A DNA stretch of 41,855 bases, from assembly GCF_030209445.1 (NCBI RefSeq), contig NZ_JARVSD010000031.1, positions 1-41,855 on the forward strand, given 5' to 3'. The notes beneath the pieces were generated by a model. That model ran no database searches and was not told the origin of the DNA. It saw nothing but the letters and a program-made list of their open reading frames with translations. The position numbers and the translations under genes are program-made. Positions 34,140-40,652 of the stretch are shown piece after piece (within the stretch, counting starts at the first letter, position 1; the number at the start of each line of letters is the position of its first letter). The DNA comes from Promicromonospora sp. MEB111 (lineage in GTDB: Bacteria; Actinomycetota; Actinomycetes; Actinomycetales; Cellulomonadaceae).

Positions 34140-34953
34140 CGGCGGCCGGCGCCTTGCTCGCGTCAGACTTGCTCGCGTCCGGCTTGCTCGCGGGAGCCTT
34201 GTGCGCGGCCGACGCGTCGGCGCCGTCGGCCTTGTCGGGCAGCGGGAACTTCTCCAGCAGGGCCCGGTAGGTCTCCTCGGCGGCCCCCTGCTCGGCGTGC
34301 TTCTTCGCGGTGCCGGAACCCGACCCGTAGGTGACGCCGTCGATCACGACGGTCGAGTGGAAGACCCGCGCGTGCTCCGGCCCTTCGAACGTGGCGATGT
34401 AGTCCGGCGAACCGAGACCGCGCTCGGCGGACGCCTCCTGCAGCGAGGTCTTCCAGTCGAGGCCCGCGCCCAGCCCGGCGGCGACGTCGAGCGTCGGGTC
34501 CACCAGCCGGTGCACCAGCGCGCGCGAGGTCTCCAGGCCGTGCGACAGGTACGTGGCGCCGATCAGCGCCTCGACCGTGTCGGACAGGATCGAGTCCTTC
34601 TCGAAGCCGCGCGTGCGGATCTCGCCCTTGCCGAGCAGCACGTACTTGCCCAGGCCGAGAGTGCGTGCGATCGCGGCGAGCGCGCGCTGCGACACCGTGG
34701 CCGCGCGCATGCGCGCCAGGTCGCCCTCCGACTGGTCCGGGTGACGCCGGTACAGCGCCTCGGTGACCACCAGCCCCAGCACCGTGTCGCCCAGGAACTC
34801 CAGACGCTCGTTGGTGGGGATGCCCCCGGCCTCGTGCGCGAACGACCGGTGGGTCAGTGCCAGCACAAGAAGCTCGGGGTCCAGATGGACCCCGAGCTTC
34901 TCGAGCAGCGCGGTAGGTTCCGGCCTCGCCGGGGCCGTCCCGCCCTTGGCCAC
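34132..34953 (-). CDS. rnc: ribonuclease III
   Basis: RNase III cuts double-stranded RNA and matures rRNA. The 273-residue protein has the signature [13 protein letters not shown] (48-60), the second metal site in [12 protein letters not shown], and a dsRNA-binding domain (about 165-235, [29 protein letters not shown] with later [14 protein letters not shown]). The tail of about 35 residues is Lys/Ser/Ala-rich and encoded by a 15-bp repeat. The start is GTG 34953, one base after the rpmF stop. The order yceD-rpmF-rnc-mutM is common in actinobacteria. Confidence 0.97.
   Translation of the reverse strand: MAKGGTAPARPEPTALLEKLGVHLDPELLVLALTHRSFAHEAGGIPTNERLEFLGDTVLGLVVTEALYRRHPDQSEGDLARMRAATVSQRALAAIARTLGLGKYVLLGKGEIRTRGFEKDSILSDTVEALIGATYLSHGLETSRALVHRLVDPTLDVAAGLGAGLDWKTSLQEASAERGLGSPDYIATFEGPEHARVFHSTVVIDGVTYGSGSGTAKKHAEQGAAEETYRALLEKFPLPDKADGADASAAHKAPASKPDASKSDASKAPAAGA
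34153..34197 (-). repeat. 15-bp tandem repeat in the 3' end of rnc
   Basis: Three units starting CTTGCTCGCG at 34153, 34168 and 34183 encode a (K/S)-x-DASK-like tail. Being in multiples of three, copy-number change would keep the frame. Confidence 0.8.
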
Positions 34954-34954
34954 G

Positions 34955-35149
34955 TCAGCCCGCGTGAACGGTCTTCAGGGCGTCGCGGTAGGTGCGACCC
35001 TTGTAGGTACCGCACGTCGGGCACGCCGTGTGGGGCAGCTTGTTGCCCTGGCACTGCGGGCAGGTCGTGAGGGTCGCTGCGGTGGTCTTCCACTGCGAGC
35101 GACGCGCACGGGTGTTGCTGCGCGACATCTTGCGCTTCGGAACAGCCAC
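34955..35149 (-). CDS. rpmF: 50S ribosomal protein L32, zinc-ribbon form
   Basis: The 64-residue product starts with GTG 35149 (MAVPKRKMSRSNTRARRSQW, the hallmark L32 start) and holds two Cys pairs, CPQC (30-33) and CPTC (43-46), so it is the zinc-binding type. The open frame extends 22 codons upstream, but those overlap yceD and are not coding. It lies 2 nt downstream of yceD and one base upstream of rnc, in a tight operon. Confidence 0.98.
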   Translation of the reverse strand: MAVPKRKMSRSNTRARRSQWKTTAATLTTCPQCQGNKLPHTACPTCGTYKGRTYRDALKTVHAG

Positions 35150-35151
35150 GG

Positions 35152-35808
35152 CTAGCTCTCTTTCGTCTCGTCCGACACGCTCGTAGGTTCGAGCATGCTC
35201 TGTAGCGCCGACCAACGAGGGTCGACCACGTCATGGTGATGACCGGGGTCATCCGCCAGGCGGGCTCCGCACTCGGAGCACAGGCCCGGGCAGTCCTCCC
35301 GGCACAACGGTTGAAATGGTAGTGCAGTCACGACCGAATCCCGAAGCGAGGGCTCCAGGTCGGCCATGTCGTCCTCCAGCACGGACTCCTCGTCCTGGAC
35401 GTCGTCGTCCCCCGCCTCGGCCGATGCGGCGGCCTTCTCGGGATAGGCGAACAGCTCGGTGACGTCGACCGTGAGCTCACGGGAGATGTCGTCGAGGCAG
35501 CGGCTGCACTCGCCCTTGACCGTGCCGCGGACGGTGCCGGAGACCAGCACGCCCTCCATCACGGACTCGAGCCTCAGGTCCAGCTCCAGGTCAGAGCCTT
35601 CCGGGATACCGATCACGGCGGTGCCGAGGTCCGACGGCGCCTGCACGGTCAGGCTGTGCGTACGCATCGTTCCGGCACGCCGAGAGAGCTCGTGCGTGTC
35701 GAGCACGAGCGGCGAGTTCGGTTCGCGGGAGATAACAGGCTCCGATGAGGGCAGAACGAGGACAGCGTCCGGATGGACGATGAGGGGGGTGGACCGGCGC
35801 TCAGCCAC
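35152..35808 (-). CDS. YceD/DUF177 family protein
   Basis: DUF177 (YceD) proteins sit before rpmF in most bacteria and are linked to 23S rRNA metabolism. This 218-residue member has VLDTHELSRRAGTM near residue 35-48, GECSRCLDDISRE (first Cys pair), an acidic segment (about 125-150) and the C-terminal Cys cluster CREDCPGLCSECG. An ending of DPRWSALQSM follows. GTG 35808 is supported by a -10-like TAGGAT 32 bp upstream; the first 30 residues extend beyond the typical family start, so a slightly later start is possible. Confidence 0.92.
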   Translation of the reverse strand: MAERRSTPLIVHPDAVLVLPSSEPVISREPNSPLVLDTHELSRRAGTMRTHSLTVQAPSDLGTAVIGIPEGSDLELDLRLESVMEGVLVSGTVRGTVKGECSRCLDDISRELTVDVTELFAYPEKAAASAEAGDDDVQDEESVLEDDMADLEPSLRDSVVTALPFQPLCREDCPGLCSECGARLADDPGHHHDVVDPRWSALQSMLEPTSVSDETKES

Positions 35809-35839
35809 GAAGGTGACTCAAGCCAGGGACCAAAAAGCA

Positions 35840-35845
35840 ATCCTA
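35840..35845 (-). promoter_or_regulatory. possible -10 element of the yceD-rpmF-rnc-mutM operon
   Basis: TAGGAT on the minus strand, 32 bp before the yceD start, sits in an AT-rich patch. I do not see a convincing -35. A small hairpin (ACGGGCG/CGCCCGT, about 35854-35874) between it and the coaD stop might end coaD transcripts. Confidence 0.35.
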
Positions 35846-35890
35846 CGACATGGAACGGGCGTCACGCGCGCCCGTGCGGGGTGACAGGGC

Positions 35891-36403
35891 TCACGAGCCC
35901 GCGGCAGGCTGTCCCAGCGCGGCTCGCAGGGCCTCCGTGACTCCCGCCGGGACCAGGTCGTCGACCGGCCCGCCGTGCCGCACGATGTCCTTGACCAGCG
36001 ACGACGCGACGTGCGCGTACCGCTGGTCGCCCGGCAGGAAAATCGTCTCGACGCCCGAGAGGTGCCGGTTCATGAGGGCCATCGGCTGCTCGGCGTCGAA
36101 GTCCCCGCCGCCGCGCAGGCCCTTGACGACGGCGACCGCGCCGATCTCCCGGCAGAAGTCCACCAGCAGCCCGGGCACCACGGCGACCCGCACCCGGGCC
36201 AGCTCCGGCTCGGCCTCGGCCGCGGACGCCAGGGCCGCGCGCACGAGCCCCGCGCGCGTCTCGAGGTCCAGCAGGCCGGACTTGCCGGGGTTCTTCGCGA
36301 CGCCAACCACCACGTCGTCGAACATCGTGGTGGCGCGGCGGACCACGTCGAGGTGGCCGAGCGTGATGGGGTCGAACGAGCCGGGGCAGACGACGGTGGT
36401 CAC
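35891..36403 (-). CDS. coaD: phosphopantetheine adenylyltransferase
   Basis: CoaD joins AMP to 4'-phosphopantetheine, the penultimate step of coenzyme A synthesis. The 170-residue product has GSFDPITLGHL (8-18) with the nucleotidyltransferase HxGH-like TLGH, VKGLRGGGDF, NRHLSGVETIFLP and SSLVKDIVRHGG. Two places differ from the most usual form: DFDAEQPM, where a Tyr-Glu pair is more common, and VASSL for SSSL. Length is standard. GTG 36403 overlaps the rsmD stop by 4 nt. Confidence 0.96.
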   Translation of the reverse strand: MTTVVCPGSFDPITLGHLDVVRRATTMFDDVVVGVAKNPGKSGLLDLETRAGLVRAALASAAEAEPELARVRVAVVPGLLVDFCREIGAVAVVKGLRGGGDFDAEQPMALMNRHLSGVETIFLPGDQRYAHVASSLVKDIVRHGGPVDDLVPAGVTEALRAALGQPAAGS

Positions 36404-37164
36404 GCGCCCACGCTATCCGACGACGCCGGGCCCTCGTCCCCGGGCGTGGTGTCCGCGGGCGTGGTGTCCCCGGGCGCGGCGTCCCCGGGCGCGGCGTCCG
36501 TCGGCTCCGCGTAGTAGACGGCCGTCTCGCCGTAGTCCTTGCGCGCGAACGGGGCCAGGCCGTCCGGCCAGGCAGGCTCCGGGGTGCGGGTCGAGCGCTC
36601 GACGACCACGACGGCGCCGTCGGCGAGCACTCCCGGCGTCGCGAGGTGCGTCAGGACGACGGCGAGGTCGTCCTCCGCGAGGTCGTAGGGCGGGTCGAGG
36701 AAGACGAGGTCGAGCCCGCCGACGCCGCCGCCCGGGACGGCCGTAACGCCGCCCGCGCCCGCCGCACCGCCCGCGCCCGCCGTGCCCGCAGCACCGCCCG
36801 CCGCGCGCGCCACGCCCGCCGCACCGGCGACCCGGCCCGCCAGCGCGGCCGCGAACCGCTCGGCGCTCTCCGTGGTGACGCGCACCCCGGTCAGGCCGAG
36901 GGCGGCGACGTTCTTGCGCGCGACGTCGGCCGCGGCGCGCGCGCTGTCCACGAGGGTCACCGCGACCGCTCCGCGGCTGGCGGCCTCCAGCCCGAGCGCG
37001 CCGGAGCCGGCGTAGAGGTCGAGCACGCGGGCGCCGTCGAGCACGTCGAGGTGCTCCAGCCGGGAGAAGATCGCCTCGCGGACTCGGTCGCTGGTGGGGC
37101 GGGTGCCCTTCGCGGGCACCGCGATGGACCGCCCGCCCACCGATCCCGCAACGATCCTGGTCAC
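36400..37164 (-). CDS. rsmD: 16S rRNA (guanine-966-N2)-methyltransferase RsmD
   Basis: RsmD methylates G966 of 16S rRNA with S-adenosylmethionine. The start GTG 37164 gives MTRIVAGSVGGRSIAVP and 254 aa; GTG 37170 is possible. Motifs are RPTSDRVREAIFSRLEH (22-38), SAM loop VLDLYAGSGALGLEA (47-61) and catalytic FLDPPYD (155-161). An Ala/Gly-rich insert of about 40 residues (108-149) precedes the catalytic motif. The last 30 residues are a Pro/Asp/Thr tail encoded by a 15-bp repeat. Both extras are unlike typical 185-200-residue relatives. It is coupled to coaD, the usual actinobacterial pairing. Confidence 0.95.
   Translation of the reverse strand: MTRIVAGSVGGRSIAVPAKGTRPTSDRVREAIFSRLEHLDVLDGARVLDLYAGSGALGLEAASRGAVAVTLVDSARAAADVARKNVAALGLTGVRVTTESAERFAAALAGRVAGAAGVARAAGGAAGTAGAGGAAGAGGVTAVPGGGVGGLDLVFLDPPYDLAEDDLAVVLTHLATPGVLADGAVVVVERSTRTPEPAWPDGLAPFARKDYGETAVYYAEPTDAAPGDAAPGDTTPADTTPGDEGPASSDSVGA
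36436..36495 (-). repeat. 15-bp tandem repeat in the 3' end of rsmD
   Basis: Four units starting GTCCCCGGGCG or GTCCGCGGGCG at 36436, 36451, 36466 and 36481 encode the PGDAAPGDTTPADTTPGD tail. Units differ only at a few positions. Confidence 0.88.
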
Positions 37165-37187
37165 GCCCACGACCCTAACCCGCCCGC

Positions 37188-37260
37188 CGAACCGTTGAGT
37201 GCTGGATATTTGCCCTTCTGGCACACGAAAAAGGGCGAATATCCAGCACTCAGCGGTTCG
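37188..37260. repeat. hairpin between EEP gene and rsmD, family C copy 2
   Basis: Arms 37188-37217 (starts CGAACCGTTGAGTGCTGG) and 37231-37260 are 30 bp with two mismatches, around a 13-nt loop. It lies 17 bp beyond the stop of the minus-strand gene at 37277. The GTTGAGTGCTGG-x-TAT core is shared with the hairpin at 32884-32938, 4.3 kb away. Confidence 0.9.
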
Positions 37261-37276
37261 GGCGGGGGCTGGGGGG

Positions 37277-38254
37277 TCAGGACCAGGGGGTGTCGACGTA
37301 GGCGACGACCGGGAGGTGGTCGCTGGCCGTGCGGGGCAGGGCGCGGACCTCCGTCACCGTGGCGCCGCGGGCCAGGACGTGGTCGATCTGCGCCACCGGG
37401 AACACCGCGGGATAGGTGAACTCGAACCCGGTGGTCGGCGCGGTGACGAGGTTGGTCAGCGGCGCGATCGCGTCGTCGGCCAGCACCGCGTTCAGGTCCC
37501 CCGCAACGATGACCGTCTCGGTCTGCTCGGCGTCGACCGCATCTGCGAGCCGCTGCCCGCTCGCGTTGCGCAGGTCCGTCTCGAAGCCGCCCGTGCCGAA
37601 CCGGACGGACGGGAGGTGCGCGACGAACAGCGCGACGCCCGCGCCCTCGCGCTGGATCACCACGCGCAGGCAGCGGTCCCAGGACGCGTCGACGCCCTCG
37701 GGCCGGATGTCGACGGCCTGGGCCCCCTTGAGCGGGTACCGGGACCAGATCCCGACGGTGCCCTGGGTCTCGTGGTGCGGCAGCGTCTCCGCGAACGCCT
37801 GGGTGAACTGGTCCGCCGTCGTGTCGGACACCTCGGTGAGCGTCACGACGTCCGGCTCGGCCGCGAGCAGCACCTCGGCGGTGCCCTCGACGTCGGTGTT
37901 GGTGTCGCTCACGTTGTGCTGCACCACGGTCAGGTCGCCCGGCGCGGCGGCCTCGGCACGGATCTGCGGCAGGAAGACCCAGATCCAGGCCGCCAGCGGC
38001 AGCAGGACGGCGAGGACCGCGAGCGCCGACCGCCGCAGCAGCGCCGCGAGGATGCCGAGCGGCACCGCGAGACCGAGCCAGGGCAGGAAGGACTGGACGA
38101 GGCTGCCGAGGTCTCCCCAGCGGTTGGGCACGTACTCGTGGGCCACGAGGAGCAGGGCGGCGAGGACGGATCCGAGCGCGAGCAGCCTCCCGCGCTGCCA
38201 CGCGGTCTTCGCGGGCCTGCCCGTGTGGATCGCGTGCCTCGCATCGACCGTCAC
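37277..38254 (-). CDS. membrane-anchored endonuclease/exonuclease/phosphatase-fold protein
   Basis: The 325-residue protein has three N-terminal membrane helices (about 23-42, 53-75, 78-97) and then an EEP domain outside the membrane. Visible EEP markers are VVQHNVSDTNTD (metal-site Asn), VVTLTEVSD (Glu), VAHLPS, VIVAGDLNAV (catalytic Asp-x-Asn), IDHVLARG and the terminal SDHLPVVAYV. Such proteins may be nucleases, phosphodiesterases or lipid phosphatases; targets are unknown. GTG 38254 lies only about 2 nt after the predicted transcript start, suggesting a nearly leaderless mRNA. It is followed by a family C hairpin. Confidence 0.9.
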   Translation of the reverse strand: MTVDARHAIHTGRPAKTAWQRGRLLALGSVLAALLLVAHEYVPNRWGDLGSLVQSFLPWLGLAVPLGILAALLRRSALAVLAVLLPLAAWIWVFLPQIRAEAAAPGDLTVVQHNVSDTNTDVEGTAEVLLAAEPDVVTLTEVSDTTADQFTQAFAETLPHHETQGTVGIWSRYPLKGAQAVDIRPEGVDASWDRCLRVVIQREGAGVALFVAHLPSVRFGTGGFETDLRNASGQRLADAVDAEQTETVIVAGDLNAVLADDAIAPLTNLVTAPTTGFEFTYPAVFPVAQIDHVLARGATVTEVRALPRTASDHLPVVAYVDTPWS

Positions 38255-38262
38255 GGGCGGGG

Positions 38263-38291
38263 ACTCTATCGGTTGTATGTTTCGGGCGTAA
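38263..38291 (-). promoter_or_regulatory. promoter of the EEP gene, near-leaderless
   Basis: On the minus strand, TTACGC (38291-38286) and TAGAGT (38268-38263) are 17 nt apart in an AT-rich patch. A start 7 nt downstream falls at about 38256, two bases before GTG 38254. Confidence 0.5.
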
Positions 38292-38366
38292 GGAGTGAGT
38301 CATCCCGTTCGTGGTAGGCCTCGACCCGGCACCGCCGTCCGACCAGGTCAGACCGGTCAGGCACCG

Positions 38367-40652
38367 TCAGGTGCGCTCCAGGAACTCTTCCTGGTCCTCG
38401 TCGAGCTGCGCGCGGATGGCGCGCGCCAGCTCTGGGAACTCGGTGAGATCGGGGGACGCCGCCACGACGTCGGCGGCCGCGGTGCGGGCCTCCTCGATGA
38501 GCCCGGCGTCCTTGACCACGCGGAGCAGGCGGAGCGAGCTGGCCCGGCCGGACTGCGCGGCGCCGAGCACGTCACCCTCGCTGCGGAGCTCCAGGTCGAG
38601 GTTGGCGAGCTTGAAACCGTCGGTGGTCTGCGTCATGGCCTCCAGCCGGGCGAAGGCGGGTGTGCCGGGTTCGGCGTCGGAGACCAGGAGGCACAGGCCG
38701 GGGTCGCTGCCGCGCCCGACCCGGCCGCGGAGCTGGTGGAGCTGGGAGATGCCGAACCGGTCGGCGTCGAAGATCACCATGGCCGTGGCCTCGGGGACGT
38801 CCACGCCCACCTCGACCACCGTGGTGGAGACCAGCACGGGTGCCGCCCCGGAGGCGAAGGCGGCCATGGCGGCGTCCTTCTGGTCCGGCGGCATCTGCCC
38901 GTGCAGCACACCGATCTCGATCCCGGCAAGCTCCGGCCGCGAGCGCAGCTCCTCGACCACCTCGAGCGCGGCCCGCAGCGGCGGCCGGTCCGCGGCGCCC
39001 GCGGCGCCGGGGTCCGCGGGGTCCAGGAACTCCGGCACGTCGTCGAAGTCCTTGGCCGGGACCTTCGGCTTCTGGCCGTTCTTCTCGTCGTTCTCCTCGT
39101 CCGGGTGGATCCGCGCGCACACGACGTAGGCGCGGCGGCCGGCGTCGACCTCCTCGCGCACGCGGGCCCAGGTGCGGTCGGTCCAGCGGACGTTCCCCGC
39201 GGGAACCGCGACGGTCGTGATGCCCGCGCGCCCGGCCGGCACCTCCGTGAGGGACGACGTCTCCAGGTCGCCGAACACCGTCATCGCGACGGTGCGCGGG
39301 ATGGGGGTAGCGGTCATGACCAGAAGGTGGGGCGACACGCGCCCCTTGGCGCGCAGCGCGTCCCGCTGCTCGACACCGAACCGGTGCTGCTCGTCCACCA
39401 CGACGAGGCCCAGGTCGGCGAACTGCACCTGCTCCGACAGCAGCGCGTGCGTGCCGACCACGATGCCGGCCTCCCCGCTGGCGGCCTGCAGCAGCGCCTC
39501 CTTGCGGGCCTTCGCGCCGAGCGAGCCGGTCAGGAGCGCCACCCGGGTGCTGGCGCCCGCGCGCTCGGCGCCGAACAGGGTGCCGCCGTCGGCCAGCGGG
39601 CCCAGCAGGGCGCGCAGGGTGCGGGCGTGCTGCGCGGCGAGCACCTCGGTGGGGGCGAGCAGGGCCGCCTGGCCGCCGACGTCGACCACCTGGAGCATGG
39701 CCCGCAGCGCGACCACCGTCTTGCCGCTGCCCACCTCGCCCTGCAGCAGCCGGTGCATCGGGCGGGGCCGGGCGAGCTCGGCCGCGATCTCGTCGCCGAC
39801 CTGGCGCTGGCCGTCGGTGAGCGCGAACGGGAGGGACGCGTCGAAGTCCGCGAGGATGCCCCGCTGCCCCGCCGGCAGCGGCGGCCGGGCGGTCGCGTCC
39901 TCGGCGGCGGTGCGGGCCCGCCGCTGCGCGAGCGCGGCCTGCAGCACGAACGCCTCCTCGAACCGCATCCGGTGCCGGGCCTGGTACGCCTCCTCCAGCG
40001 TGGCGGGCCGGTGGAGGCTGCGCAGGGCGGCGGCCCGTCCCGGCAGGCCCTGGCGCTGCCGCACCTCGTCGGGCACCGGGTCCGGCACGTCGGCGTCGGT
40101 CAGCGTGTCCAGCACGACGCGCAGCGCGCCCTGGACCTTCCAGCTCGGGATGCCCGCGGCCGCCGGGTAGATCGGGATGGGCTTGGTGGCGTGCTCCAGC
40201 AGCGCCTCGTCGCTGTCGAGGTCGGACTCCTCGCCCATCAGCGTGAAGTCCGGGTGGGTGAGCTGGCGGGTTCCCCGGTACAGGCCGACGGTGCCCGTGA
40301 ACAGGCCCTTCGCGCCCGGGACCAGGCGCTTCTCGTGGTTGTAGAGCGAGCCGCGGTGCTTGCCGAAGAATGTGAGCGACAGGCGGCTGGTGCCGTCCGT
40401 CACCACCACCTCCATCAGCGCCCCGTTGCGGTTGCGCATGGGGCGCACGGTCGCCTGCTCGACCCGCGCGAGGATCGTCACGTGCTCGCCCACCTCGAGG
40501 GCCGCGATGTCCGTGAGCGCGCCCGGGTCGGCGTACCGGCGCGGGTAGTGGCCCAGCAGGTCGCCCACGGTCGTCAGCCCCAGCTTGCCCAGGGCGGTCG
40601 CGGTCCGTTTGTCGAACGCGCGCTCCAGTCGCTCGTCCACCCGTTCGCTCAT
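38367..40652 (-). CDS. recG: ATP-dependent DNA helicase RecG
   Basis: RecG reverses stalled replication forks and moves Holliday junctions. The 761-residue protein starts at ATG 40652 (MSERVDERLERAF); the frame stays open upstream through the DAK2 gene without being coding. A wedge/OB domain (about 50-140, GEHVTILARVEQATVRPMRN) is followed by helicase motifs: Q-like FALTDGQ, Walker A GEVGSGKT (305-312), LLAPTEVLAAQH, DEQH (420-423), TATPIPRT, and motif VI QLRGRVGRG. An insert in the second helicase domain (about 520-560) is polar and Pro/Ala-rich. ATGA overlap with the upstream DAK2 gene shows coupling. Confidence 0.97.
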   Translation of the reverse strand: MSERVDERLERAFDKRTATALGKLGLTTVGDLLGHYPRRYADPGALTDIAALEVGEHVTILARVEQATVRPMRNRNGALMEVVVTDGTSRLSLTFFGKHRGSLYNHEKRLVPGAKGLFTGTVGLYRGTRQLTHPDFTLMGEESDLDSDEALLEHATKPIPIYPAAAGIPSWKVQGALRVVLDTLTDADVPDPVPDEVRQRQGLPGRAAALRSLHRPATLEEAYQARHRMRFEEAFVLQAALAQRRARTAAEDATARPPLPAGQRGILADFDASLPFALTDGQRQVGDEIAAELARPRPMHRLLQGEVGSGKTVVALRAMLQVVDVGGQAALLAPTEVLAAQHARTLRALLGPLADGGTLFGAERAGASTRVALLTGSLGAKARKEALLQAASGEAGIVVGTHALLSEQVQFADLGLVVVDEQHRFGVEQRDALRAKGRVSPHLLVMTATPIPRTVAMTVFGDLETSSLTEVPAGRAGITTVAVPAGNVRWTDRTWARVREEVDAGRRAYVVCARIHPDEENDEKNGQKPKVPAKDFDDVPEFLDPADPGAAGAADRPPLRAALEVVEELRSRPELAGIEIGVLHGQMPPDQKDAAMAAFASGAAPVLVSTTVVEVGVDVPEATAMVIFDADRFGISQLHQLRGRVGRGSDPGLCLLVSDAEPGTPAFARLEAMTQTTDGFKLANLDLELRSEGDVLGAAQSGRASSLRLLRVVKDAGLIEEARTAAADVVAASPDLTEFPELARAIRAQLDEDQEEFLERT

